Assembly: GCF_001668615.1 (NCBI RefSeq)
Contig: NZ_LZMC01000108.1
Span: 1 to 64,000 of the forward strand
Origin: Mycobacterium sp. 1274761.0
GTDB lineage: Bacteria > Actinomycetota > Actinomycetes > Mycobacteriales > Mycobacteriaceae
Length of the DNA: 64,000 nt
Reading direction: 5' to 3'
Position 1 is the first letter of the stretch. Every line of letters begins with the position of its first letter. Under the pieces are notes generated by a model. It was not told where the DNA came from, searched no databases, and saw nothing but the letters and a program-made list of their open reading frames with translations. The translations under genes and the position numbers were made by a program. This document shows, piece by piece, positions 25,302-33,391 of this stretch.

Positions 25302-26513
25302 CTACCGCCGGGCGAAGCCCGGTGCATGCTGAGGCAATAGACCCACGCCCACGATGTAGGCAGGGATGGCCGTCAGCTGGGGGAGCCGCTCGATCAGCTT
25401 CAGCAGCCCCGCGGGCGGTCTCGCCTCCCGCCCCTGCAGCACCGGAACCATCACATTGCGGTGCAGCACCCGCTGCAGCGTCTGCACGGCGACGGTCGGC
25501 ACTATCCGACGACGATGCACGGCCGCCAGATCCTTAACGGTCAAGCGGCCTTTGCGCAGCGGGTCGGCCAGAATGCCCCCAGCCGCAACAGCATCGGCGA
25601 TGGCCAGGTTGATACCGACGCCGCCCACCGGCGACATCGCATGTGCGGCATCGCCAATGCACAACACGCCATCGGCATGCCAGCGGCGCAACAAGTCCAG
25701 CCGGACATCGAGCACCTTGACGTCGTCCAACGACGTGATCGCCGCTGGTGACGTTTCGGGAATCAACTCCGCCAGTTCCTGGTGGAACGCCTCGATTCCA
25801 CGGGCCCTCAGCTCCGCGTCGCAGCCCTTGGGGATCAGGTAGGCGATCTGGAAGTAGCCCTGCCGCGGGATCATGATCAACGCCCGACCGGGTTTCGTGC
25901 GGGGAATCAGCGAATACTCCCCGTCGTGTTCCCGAGGCAAACGGAACCACCACACGTCGAACGGCACCGGGTATTCGCGGATCGGCAGGCCCGTTTCACT
26001 GCGGACGACCGACGTGCGGCCGTCGCACCCCACCACGAGATCGGCCCGCAGTTCACCGGGACCGTCGGCGCCCGTATAGCGCACACCGGTCACCCGATCG
26101 CCGTCGTGCAGCAACCCGGTCGCCTCGGTGTTCATGCGCAGGTTGAAAGTCGGTTCAGTGGAAGCGCTTTCGGCGATCAAATCCAGCAGGTCCCACTGCG
26201 GCACCATCGCGACATAGGGGTGCGGCTGCTGCCTCAGCCGGCGGAAGTCGACCAGGGTGTAGGTGCGGCCATCGACCACGAACTGTCCTTTTTCGACCCG
26301 GCTGTGCGGCAGCTCGTCGAACCGGTCGAACAGGCCGAGTTCGTCGAGAAGGCGCATCGTCACCGGATGCACTGTGTCCCCGCGGAAGTCACGCAGGAAG
26401 TCGGAGTGCTTCTCCAGCACGGTGACGTCGACGCCGGCGCGGGCCAGCAGCAGCCCGAGAAACAGCCCCGCCGGACCGCCGCCGACAACGGCACATGTCG
26501 TCCTGTCACTCAT
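25302..26513 (-). CDS. FAD-dependent monooxygenase
   Basis: This 403-residue flavoprotein of the UbiH/PHBH type starts with the FAD-binding GGGPAGLFLGLLLARAG and VLEKH. A middle DG motif (LVVGCDGRTSVVR) and the GDAAHAMSPVGGVGINLAI segment follow. Members hydroxylate aromatic or polyketide substrates with NAD(P)H. No pathway partner is adjacent; its 3' end faces the L,D-transpeptidase 5 bases away, and upstream are small membrane proteins. The ATG at 26513 fits the beta strand start. The substrate cannot be told. Confidence 0.85.
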   Translation of the reverse strand: MSDRTTCAVVGGGPAGLFLGLLLARAGVDVTVLEKHSDFLRDFRGDTVHPVTMRLLDELGLFDRFDELPHSRVEKGQFVVDGRTYTLVDFRRLRQQPHPYVAMVPQWDLLDLIAESASTEPTFNLRMNTEATGLLHDGDRVTGVRYTGADGPGELRADLVVGCDGRTSVVRSETGLPIREYPVPFDVWWFRLPREHDGEYSLIPRTKPGRALIMIPRQGYFQIAYLIPKGCDAELRARGIEAFHQELAELIPETSPAAITSLDDVKVLDVRLDLLRRWHADGVLCIGDAAHAMSPVGGVGINLAIADAVAAGGILADPLRKGRLTVKDLAAVHRRRIVPTVAVQTLQRVLHRNVMVPVLQGREARPPAGLLKLIERLPQLTAIPAYIVGVGLLPQHAPGFARR

Positions 26514-26564
26514 GGCACCAACTCTGCCGTCGATCGCGTCCGCTCTGCAGCATTACGTCCAAAG

Positions 26565-26843
26565 TCAGAATGCAATAAATAGCACCGCTAGTGTCGCCAC
26601 GAACACGACCGCCGCGCAGCCCGAAGCGACAACGCCTAGCCCGAATCCCTGCGTGCGCCGGAACAATACCGTGCCGCCGCCGATCAGAAACGGCACGATC
26701 AGCGCGTACCACCATAGGTAGATGCCGACCAGAAGTGTGCACGCGATCCCGACGACGAACCCGGTGAAGATCGCCAGGGGATGGGCGTGCTCAAAACCTC
26801 CGATGGGCCGGGTTTTGGCTTTCGACCATTCGATTTCGTCCAT
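26565..26843 (-). CDS. Small two-to-three-TM membrane protein
   Basis: This 92-residue protein starts at MDEIEWSKAKTRPIGG (ATG 26843). Hydrophobic segments are IFTGFVVGIACTLLVGIYLWW, LIVPFLIGGGTVL and VASGCAAVVFVATLAVLF. No domain is recognised. It starts one base after the stop of the upstream membrane-protein gene, so both are in one operon. Confidence 0.6.
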   Translation of the reverse strand: MDEIEWSKAKTRPIGGFEHAHPLAIFTGFVVGIACTLLVGIYLWWYALIVPFLIGGGTVLFRRTQGFGLGVVASGCAAVVFVATLAVLFIAF

Positions 26844-26844
26844 G

Positions 26845-27186
26845 TCACGCGCCAACCAGCTCGCCGGCGGCTTGGAAAACCAGGAGCGAGATGAGGACCG
26901 CGATCCCGATGAACGGCACCGTCCACAGCGCCGCGGCCAGCGACCGGCCCCGCTCGTCGGTCGCGGAACGCCAGCGCAGCCAACCGACGATGAGCGCTGC
27001 GCCATTGACCGCTCCGGCGATCAGCGCCATGCGGGCCTGCCACGGCACCGCCGGATGCCCCAGCGAGACCAGCCTGACGATCACCGCCCACAGGAAGCCG
27101 CCCAGGATGGCGCCGATGAACATGGCACGGACCCAGTTGATGCTCGCCACCGGCCCCATCTTTCCGGACACGGGTGACGGCTCCAC
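26845..27186 (-). CDS. Small polytopic membrane protein
   Basis: This 113-residue protein has three to four predicted membrane helices (IGAILGGFLWAVIVRLVSL, MALIAGAVNGAALIVGWL, AALWTVPFIGIAVLISLLVF). GTG at 27186 is the start. It is the first gene of a two-gene unit with the next small membrane protein and is divergent from another small membrane protein. The family is not recognised. Confidence 0.6.
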   Translation of the reverse strand: MEPSPVSGKMGPVASINWVRAMFIGAILGGFLWAVIVRLVSLGHPAVPWQARMALIAGAVNGAALIVGWLRWRSATDERGRSLAAALWTVPFIGIAVLISLLVFQAAGELVGA

Positions 27187-27231
27187 GCGGCAATTTCACC
27201 AGAATTCAAGATCACGAATTGGCTGTCGAGT

Positions 27232-27247
27232 TGTGAGTCAGGTCACG
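27232..27247. promoter_or_regulatory. CRP-like binding site
   Basis: TGTGA-N6-TCAC (27232-27246, then G at 27247) matches the mycobacterial CRP consensus TGTGA-N6-TCACA with one mismatch in the last base. It is in the divergent spacer 46 bases from the 27186 start and 60 bases from the 27292 start. Confidence 0.45.
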
Positions 27248-27259
27248 TATAGCGCTATA
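27248..27259. promoter_or_regulatory. Perfect 12-bp palindrome TATAGCGCTATA
   Basis: The palindrome directly follows the CRP-like site. Its right arm runs into TATATT (27256-27261), a good -10-like hexamer for the gene starting at 27292, so a protein bound here would block RNA polymerase. Confidence 0.4.
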
Positions 27260-27291
27260 TTGTGTCTGTCATCACAGCGGAAGGGCGGCAC

Positions 27292-27516
27292 ATGCTTGAA
27301 GCGCACAACGGTGCGGTCGTTGCGTCCCAGCTTCGCGCCTCTCGCGCGGCGCCGCGTGGCCATGCGCACGCGCACATGTGGTGGAACCTCGTGCTGCTGG
27401 TCATCGGGGTCGCGGGCATCTCCGCGGTCGTGGTGACAGCGGTCATGGGCCTGACCACCGAAGCCCTCATCATCGCGATCTTCACCGGCGCCTTCTTCTC
27501 GCGCTGCGCCTGCTGA
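27292..27516 (+). CDS. Small single-TM protein of unknown function
   Basis: The ATG at 27292 has GGAAGGGCGG upstream. The 74-residue product has a histidine-rich N-terminal part (HAHAHMWW) and hydrophobic sequence from about residue 31 to 69, ending in SRCAC. The family is not recognised. Histidines and the terminal cysteine pair may bind metal, but that is a guess. A GTG ten codons earlier would overlap the palindrome region and is less likely. Confidence 0.5.
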   Translation: MLEAHNGAVVASQLRASRAAPRGHAHAHMWWNLVLLVIGVAGISAVVVTAVMGLTTEALIIAIFTGAFFSRCAC

Positions 27517-27537
27517 CGCGGCGGCCGCGCCGGTGAC

Positions 27538-29478
27538 TCAGTCGCCGGTGCGCTCGAACCTGTCCTGAAAGTCCCCGCCGCCCGTGCACGGGCCACCCGG
27601 GGCGATCGTCTGCTTTCCCCGTCCGGTGAGCACCGAGATCGGGTCGTCCAGCGTCTGGGGCATCGGGTACTCGGCTGTGATCGTCACCTGCGCTGTGCCC
27701 GCCGGGCACGTCGACGTGCCCTGTTCGTTGCGGGTCCACTTGTCGTCGGCGAACATCAGCGTGACGACCTCGGCCCCGGCATGAAATAAGCTCATGCACC
27801 GGTTCCCGGTGCGCAGACAGTAGGTGTCGGTCTGCAAGACCTTGCCTGGCAGGACGTTGCCGTCGGTCAATGTCGTAGTCTGCCGATAGCTGCCGTGCAG
27901 CCCCTCGGCGGGGCTGAGAGTCCGCGGGGGGAGAACGGCGGGACTGGCCACCTTGTTGAGATCGGGATCGCCGGTCCGGGTAAATTTCGCGGCCCGCTTC
28001 GCTGCGCACGCGCTGTTGGTCGACGCCCTGATGCTTTCGCCGGCCAACGTCCCGTCGGGTTGCGGCTGCAATGTCATGATGACCCAGATCTCGACGGGGT
28101 CCGGCGTGCCGCACTGTGCCGAGGCCAGTCCGACGGCCACCCATGTGCCGCCCAGCTGATCGAACGTCATGTTCGACAGCAGCGCGTTGCCGCCCGCACT
28201 GGCCGCGGTCGCGACGCAACCGCCGGCGCCGCATTCCGAGCGGACGTTCCAACTGTTGGTCGTCGCAGGCGCATTCGGTACCGGTGTGTCGCCGAGGTCG
28301 GTGCCGGGCCCATAGTCTGCGCGGTAGTTGCCGGTGAAGTCACTACTGTTAACTGACGAGGCGGGAGGCGCGCTCGCGGCAGACCTGTCTCGCTGAGTGA
28401 ACGCGACGACGCCCACCGCGCCGGCGACGACGACCAACGTCACGACGAATACCAGTGCGCCGACGAGGATTCCGTGCCGACTGCCCGCGGACTTCTTCGG
28501 GTCCTGAGGGTGCTGCTGGTGGAAGTGATGTGGCCCGCTGAACTGGGTGGGCGCCGACGCCGGGTAGGGCGCCGGCGTGTTACCGATCTGGGTGAACGGC
28601 TGTTCCGGCCAGCTGAGCGCACCGGGGCTCGGTGCGGGGGCAGGCGCGGCCCACGCACTCGATGAACCACTGCCGGTGACGGCTTCCTTTGCGGCCGAGG
28701 CCATTTCGACCGCTGTCGGGTAACGGTCGGCGGGCTGTTTGGCGAGCCCGGTCGCGATGACGCGGTCCATGGCAGGCGGGATCGGAGCACGCTCGGACGG
28801 TCTCGGCGGCGGGGTGACCATGTGCCCGACGGCGACCTGCTCGAGGGTGCTGCCGGGGAACGGCTGCTGGCCCGTCAGGCACTGGTAGAGCACACAGGCC
28901 AAGGCGTAGATGTCCGAACTCGGGTGCACATCACCGGAATTGAACCGTTCCGGCGCCATGTAGGCCCACGTGCCGATGGCCGAACTGGCAGACGTCAACC
29001 GGGTATCGGTCGCGGCGCGGGCGATACCGAAATCGATGAGATAGGCGTAGTCGTTTCCATCGACCAGGATGTTGGACGGCTTGACGTCGCGGTGGACGAG
29101 TCCCACCCTATGGGCGTTGTGCAGCGCTGAGGCTATCTGATCGATGATCGCGACCGCCCGCTGCGGCTCCAACGGCCCTGTGTGGATCATCGACTGCAGG
29201 TCGCGGCCGTTGATCAGCCGCATCGTGACGTAGAGCCGGTCGTCGATCTCGCCGACGTCGTAAATGGGGACGACGTGCGGATCGTCCAGCCGCGCCGCCG
29301 CCCTGGCCTCGCGGCGGAACCTCCGCTCGAAGTCGGGGTCCTTGGCGTAGTGCGGCAGCAGCATTTTCAGCGCGACCACCCGGTCGATCGCTGTGTCATG
29401 GGCCTTCCACACCTCGCCCATGCCGCCTTGGCCCAACAATTCGATCAGCCGGTACCGACCGAACGGCGTGCCTTCCAC
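27538..29478 (-). CDS. Receptor-like Ser/Thr protein kinase (PknE-type)
   Basis: This 646-residue transmembrane Hanks kinase has the glycine loop GQGGMGEVWKA (16-26), Lys38, HRDVKPSN, DFG and GTWAYMAPER, so it should be active. A Pro-rich juxtamembrane region leads to one TM helix (LVGALVFVVTLVVVAGAVG). The extracellular part of about 275 residues is two related modules. Each opens with a G-x-Y-R strand (TGNYRADYG, then LHGSYRQTT), has paired cysteines, and closes with FTRTGD or FERTGD. The GTG at 29478 lies 2 bases after the DUF3060 gene, so the two form an operon. The ligand and substrates are unknown. Confidence 0.88.
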   Translation of the reverse strand: MEGTPFGRYRLIELLGQGGMGEVWKAHDTAIDRVVALKMLLPHYAKDPDFERRFRREARAAARLDDPHVVPIYDVGEIDDRLYVTMRLINGRDLQSMIHTGPLEPQRAVAIIDQIASALHNAHRVGLVHRDVKPSNILVDGNDYAYLIDFGIARAATDTRLTSASSAIGTWAYMAPERFNSGDVHPSSDIYALACVLYQCLTGQQPFPGSTLEQVAVGHMVTPPPRPSERAPIPPAMDRVIATGLAKQPADRYPTAVEMASAAKEAVTGSGSSSAWAAPAPAPSPGALSWPEQPFTQIGNTPAPYPASAPTQFSGPHHFHQQHPQDPKKSAGSRHGILVGALVFVVTLVVVAGAVGVVAFTQRDRSAASAPPASSVNSSDFTGNYRADYGPGTDLGDTPVPNAPATTNSWNVRSECGAGGCVATAASAGGNALLSNMTFDQLGGTWVAVGLASAQCGTPDPVEIWVIMTLQPQPDGTLAGESIRASTNSACAAKRAAKFTRTGDPDLNKVASPAVLPPRTLSPAEGLHGSYRQTTTLTDGNVLPGKVLQTDTYCLRTGNRCMSLFHAGAEVVTLMFADDKWTRNEQGTSTCPAGTAQVTITAEYPMPQTLDDPISVLTGRGKQTIAPGGPCTGGGDFQDRFERTGD

Positions 29479-29480
29479 GA

Positions 29481-30176
29481 TCAGCCCTGCTCCACCACAT
29501 TCGATCCGGTGAAATCGATCTGCGGTGAGCCGGTCTGGTAGGTGACCCGGTTGTCGAAACCGGAGGCGCCGATGGCGTCCGCGCTATCGATCGTGACGAC
29601 ATTGTTCATGCCCGACACCGTGACCCCGGCACAGTGGCCGTCGATGGCGACGGTGTTGCGCACGCCGCTGACAGTCACCGTGGCGTCATTGCACGTGATC
29701 GTCTTGTGCTGCTCGACTCCGGCCACCGAAAGAGATTGTCCCGGTGCGCCGATGAGCACGTCCGGGTCGGTGGCCGGGATGCTCGGCACCGCGGGAACGC
29801 TGGGGAAGCTGGGTATCTGGATGTCGATGGACCCGCCGCCGCTGGACACGCCCGCCCGATCCATGGCAGATTTCGTGTGCATCCAGACGAAGGCGCCGAT
29901 CGAGACGCCCACCACCAGAAAAGCGGCGACGATGCCGAACACCAGCCACGGCATGCCCGAGGTGACCTTGGGCGGCGCGTTGAAGGTGACATCGAACGGC
30001 TGATTGCCATACGGCTGAGCACCATACGGCGGGGGGCTGCCGTAGGCGGACGTCGGCGGTGGCAAATAGGCCGCGTTACCGGCGCTCGCGCCTCCCAACT
30101 CGCTGGCCCGGGCCTGTGCGGAAAGGGGCTGTTCCAGCGCCCTGATTCTGGCCTCGGGGTCGTCCTCCGAATTCAT
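29481..30176 (-). CDS. DUF3060 membrane-anchored protein, kinase operon
   Basis: This 231-residue protein has an N-terminal cytoplasmic part rich in Pro, Gly and Tyr (SAYGSPPPYGAQPYGNQPF), a TM helix (WLVFGIVAAFLVVGVSIGAFV), and a C-terminal DUF3060 region. In DUF3060 short beta strands repeat around IDGHCAGVTVSG, MNNVVTIDS and FDNRVTY, as in right-handed beta-helix-like repeats. DUF3060 proteins are frequent lipoproteins or exported proteins in mycobacteria and have no known role. Being 2 bases from the kinase start suggests it is a partner, ligand or substrate. The ATG at 30176 is chosen over a more distant one. Confidence 0.7.
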   Translation of the reverse strand: MNSEDDPEARIRALEQPLSAQARASELGGASAGNAAYLPPPTSAYGSPPPYGAQPYGNQPFDVTFNAPPKVTSGMPWLVFGIVAAFLVVGVSIGAFVWMHTKSAMDRAGVSSGGGSIDIQIPSFPSVPAVPSIPATDPDVLIGAPGQSLSVAGVEQHKTITCNDATVTVSGVRNTVAIDGHCAGVTVSGMNNVVTIDSADAIGASGFDNRVTYQTGSPQIDFTGSNVVEQG

Positions 30177-30247
30177 GGGCAGATAGTCCCACAGCAAGCG
30201 CGGCCACAGGCTCGTTTGTGATCGGGCAAAACGGCAACCCCGAAATC

Positions 30248-30628
30248 ATGATCGGAAAGCTTCGCTCCGTGGTGGTCGACTGCAGACAACCCCACCAGCT
30301 CGCGGGTTTCTATCAGGCCGTACTCGGCGGCAATCTCCGCAGAGAGGATGACACCTGGTCGGTGCTGACCGATCCGAGCGGGCGGCGGCTGGCCTTTCAG
30401 CTCTCACCTGAGCATGAACCGCCGACGTTCCCCGACGCCCATGGCTCGCAGCAGTTCCACTTGGACATCCAGGTGCCCGACGACCAGATCGACGAGGCTG
30501 AGCGCGAGGTGCTCTCGCTCGGTGCCACCCGGGTCACCGACGCCGACGAGGACGACACGTTCCGCGTCTTTCGCGACCCGGCCGGCCACACGTTCTGTCT
30601 CGTCTGGGATGTCGACGAGTTGGGCTGA
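30248..30628 (+). CDS. VOC (glyoxalase/dioxygenase) superfamily protein
   Basis: This 126-residue single-domain VOC protein starts MIGKLRSVVVDC at ATG 30248. Two beta-alpha-beta-beta-beta halves are visible: LAGFYQAVLGG, then QFHLDIQVPDDQIDEAEREV and FRVFRDPAGHTFCLV. It lacks the first-half metal His of glyoxalase I at the usual place but has His in FHLDIQV and an Asp/Glu-rich second half. Functions in the family vary (lyase, dioxygenase, resistance protein). It is single, with an oxidoreductase 47 bases downstream. Confidence 0.75.
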   Translation: MIGKLRSVVVDCRQPHQLAGFYQAVLGGNLRREDDTWSVLTDPSGRRLAFQLSPEHEPPTFPDAHGSQQFHLDIQVPDDQIDEAEREVLSLGATRVTDADEDDTFRVFRDPAGHTFCLVWDVDELG

Positions 30629-30675
30629 GCGACGAAGGTGGAATAGCAAACCCGCTTCGGTGGTACTCCCACCGC

Positions 30676-31779
30676 GTGGTTGCATCGGGGTTCATCGTCA
30701 TCGGCAGTGGTCCGGCAGGGTTGACCGCCGCCGAGACCTTCCGCCGCGCGCACCCCAGGATCCCCGTTCGCATCCTCACCAGCGACGCTGCGCTGCCTTA
30801 CGCCAAGCCGCCGTTGAGCAAGGCCTACCTCTGCGGCCGCGATCCCCAGCTGGACCTGCACAACCCCGAGTGGTTCGTGCAGAACGGCATCGAGCTGCAC
30901 CGCGGCATCACCGTCGACCACATCGACCTCCGCAACCGCGAAGTCGTCACCGCCGCCGGCCGCCGCTACGGTTACTGGCATCTCGTGCTCGCCTCCGGCG
31001 CCAAACCCGTACCGCTGGCCGTGCCGGGCGGGGAAGCGGCACTGTCGCTGCGGTCGTTCGCCGACGCGGTGGTGCTCCGGATGGCCGCCAAGAACTCCGA
31101 ATCGGCCGTGGTGGTCGGCGGCGGGCTCATCGGGTGTGAGGCGGCGTCCTGCCTGGCCGCGCGAGGCGTGGCCACCACACTCGTCGCTCCTGAGCCGGTG
31201 CCGGTCCTGCGCAGGTTCGGCCTCGATGCCGGCGAACGCGTGGCGAAGATGTTGTCCGACAGCGGTGTTCGGTTTGCCGGCGGAGCTCGGGTGACCGCCG
31301 TCGACGACAGTGGTGTCATCTTGGGCGGCGGCGCAAGGGTGGAAGCCGAACTGGTGGTGTCGGCGACGGGTGTGCGGCCCGACAGCAGCCTCGCTGCGGC
31401 GGCGAGTCTGGACATCGAGGGCGGCCGCGTCGTGACCGACGAGCGCATGCACACCTCGGCGCCCAACGTGTACGCCGCGGGCGACGTGGCGCTGGCCTAC
31501 AACGTTACGGCGGGACGACGGATACCGTCAGAGCACTGGCGCGACGCGACCGAGCAGGGCCGCATCGCGGGCTCGACGGCCGCCGGTTACCACGCCGCCT
31601 GGGCCGATGTGCCCGAATTCTCCTGTGTGATAGGGAAATACGAGTTGACGTACCGCGGCTGGGGCACCGGGTACGACGACAGCGCCCTGGTGGAAGGCCG
31701 CGACGGGTTCACCGTGACGTACCGCTGCGGCGCCGAGGTCGTCGGCGTGCTGACCGCTACAGCCAATCCCGGCGCTTGA
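30676..31779 (+). CDS. FAD/NAD-dependent ferredoxin-reductase-like oxidoreductase
   Basis: This 367-residue pyridine nucleotide-disulfide-type enzyme has the FAD motif IGSGPAGLTAAETF near the N-terminus (residue 7), the NAD motif VVVGGGLIGCEAASC, and the FAD-contacting AAGDVALAY near residue 275. The last part (about 90 residues) is a reductase C-terminal domain. It probably passes electrons from NADH to a ferredoxin or oxygenase. No partner gene is nearby. Its 3' end overlaps the convergent corA-like gene by 23 bases. Confidence 0.82.
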   Translation: MVASGFIVIGSGPAGLTAAETFRRAHPRIPVRILTSDAALPYAKPPLSKAYLCGRDPQLDLHNPEWFVQNGIELHRGITVDHIDLRNREVVTAAGRRYGYWHLVLASGAKPVPLAVPGGEAALSLRSFADAVVLRMAAKNSESAVVVGGGLIGCEAASCLAARGVATTLVAPEPVPVLRRFGLDAGERVAKMLSDSGVRFAGGARVTAVDDSGVILGGGARVEAELVVSATGVRPDSSLAAAASLDIEGGRVVTDERMHTSAPNVYAAGDVALAYNVTAGRRIPSEHWRDATEQGRIAGSTAAGYHAAWADVPEFSCVIGKYELTYRGWGTGYDDSALVEGRDGFTVTYRCGAEVVGVLTATANPGA

Positions 31780-32743
31780 ACACCCAGTACAGCAGCGCCA
31801 CCAGCACGATGATCATCACCGTGCTCGTGACGAAGCCGCCGACCGTTTCGATGCCGGGATAGCTCACGTTCTGGCCGTAGAAACCCGTTATCGCCGTCGG
31901 TACCGCGATAATCGCCGCCCAGCCGGTCAGCTTCTTCATCACCTGGTTCAGCCGGGCGTCCTGCAATGACAGGTTCGTCTCGAAAACCGTTGTGACCATG
32001 TCGCGCAGCGACTCCGTCCACTCCGACACCCGCAGCACGTGGTCGTAGAGATCGGCGTACAGCGGGTCGAGTTCCGGCGCGGTCTTCGCGTCCAGCCTGC
32101 GGTGCTGAATCGAGTTCACCACTTCGCGCATGGGCAGCACCACCCGACGCAGCTCGACGAGATCCTTGCGCAGCCGGAACGTTTTGCGCTGCAACCCTCC
32201 TCGCGGGGTGTTGTCGTCGAACAAGTCATCCTCGAGCACCTCGATGCCGTCGTCGAGTGCCTGCACCGCCTCGAAGTGACCGTCGACGACCACGTCGAGC
32301 AGCCCGTGCACCAGGGATCCCACACCGTATTCCTGGCCGCCGAGTTCGTCGAAGCGCCGAGACACCGACTCGACGTCGTACCAGGGGGATAGCCGCACAG
32401 TGATGAGGCCTTGCGGCAGAACGAAGCCGGAGACTCGGTGGGTGCTGAGCATCGAACCGGATTCGTCGTCGGCTTCGTTGATCGAAACCGCGTAGACCGT
32501 GAAGAAGGTGTGTGTGCGATAGACGGCGGCCTTCGTGCGTTCGGCCTCGCCGACTGCATCCTCGACCGCCCAGCTGTTGAGCCCGAGTTCCTGCGCGAGG
32601 TCTGACAGTGTCGCCGCCTCGGGATCGAAGATGTCACACCACACCAAGGTGTCGTCCTCGACAAGATAGTCGGAGATCGACGAGAAGACGAAGTCGTCCT
32701 GCGGCTTCCCGCTACGCCACACCCGCCCGCGTATGTCGGTCAT
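31757..32743 (-). CDS. CorA-family divalent-metal transporter-like protein
   Basis: This 328-residue protein has the CorA plan: a soluble alpha/beta domain with long helices and two C-terminal TM helices. The sequence before the second TM is FYGQNVSYPG, where CorA channels have GMN; here the Met is Gln. TM segments are LTGWAAIIAVPTAITGF and VTSTVMIIVLVALLYWVF, ending in KRRDWL. It may transport Mg2+, Zn2+ or another ion; the variant filter makes a change of selectivity possible. The ATG at 32743 has no strong ribosome site. Confidence 0.82.
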   Translation of the reverse strand: MTDIRGRVWRSGKPQDDFVFSSISDYLVEDDTLVWCDIFDPEAATLSDLAQELGLNSWAVEDAVGEAERTKAAVYRTHTFFTVYAVSINEADDESGSMLSTHRVSGFVLPQGLITVRLSPWYDVESVSRRFDELGGQEYGVGSLVHGLLDVVVDGHFEAVQALDDGIEVLEDDLFDDNTPRGGLQRKTFRLRKDLVELRRVVLPMREVVNSIQHRRLDAKTAPELDPLYADLYDHVLRVSEWTESLRDMVTTVFETNLSLQDARLNQVMKKLTGWAAIIAVPTAITGFYGQNVSYPGIETVGGFVTSTVMIIVLVALLYWVFKRRDWL

Positions 32744-32776
32744 CGCACCATCCTGTACCCATTTTCTACACGATGT

Positions 32777-33382
32777 TCACCGAAGTGGCGGTGGCGCCCA
32801 GCCGAGTCCGTCGAGCAATGACGTCACCCCGACCTTCCATCGACGCTCGATCTCGGGCGCTGTGCCCAGCCAGCGTCCGGCCTCCTGCACCGCCAAACCC
32901 TGTGCGAGCGCGAGCAATACGTGTGCGATATCCAGTGGGTCGCCGCCCAGCAGTCCCTTGTCGATGCACCGCTTGATCCTGCCAATGAAGATTTCGCGGA
33001 CGGCCGCGCCCGCGGCCAGCTCGTCGGGGCCGGGCTCGAAGTCTGCGAACGGCCGGGAGAACATCACCTGTGCCAGCCGCGGGTAGGCGCGGCAGAACAA
33101 CCGGAACACCGGCACCAGCCGCTCGAGATCGCCGCGGGGATCGTCGGTCTCGGGCACCTTGCCCAGTTCGGCTCCCAACAACCGGAAGCCCTCGAAGAAC
33201 ATCGCGCGCACCAAGCCGGCCTTGTCGTCGAACAGCTCGTACACCGCGGGCACCGACGTGCCCGCCCGCTCGGCCACCCGTCGCGTGGTGAAACGCGCGA
33301 TGCCCTCTTCGCCGAGCGTGGTGATCGCCACGTCAAGAACCCGATCCCGAAGCTCGGGCGTGCGTTGCTTCGCCCTGGGCAT
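32777..33382 (-). CDS. TetR-family transcriptional regulator
   Basis: This 201-residue regulator has the TetR N-terminal HTH (residues about 10-57: FTTRRVAERAGTSVPAVYELFDDKAGLV), which is well conserved. The C-terminal ligand domain is family-specific. It begins 9 bases after echA3 in the same direction, so echA3 and this regulator form a unit and it may control it. The effector is probably an acyl-CoA or another hydrophobic molecule. Confidence 0.88.
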   Translation of the reverse strand: MPRAKQRTPELRDRVLDVAITTLGEEGIARFTTRRVAERAGTSVPAVYELFDDKAGLVRAMFFEGFRLLGAELGKVPETDDPRGDLERLVPVFRLFCRAYPRLAQVMFSRPFADFEPGPDELAAGAAVREIFIGRIKRCIDKGLLGGDPLDIAHVLLALAQGLAVQEAGRWLGTAPEIERRWKVGVTSLLDGLGWAPPPLR

Positions 33383-33391
33383 TGTCGATGC

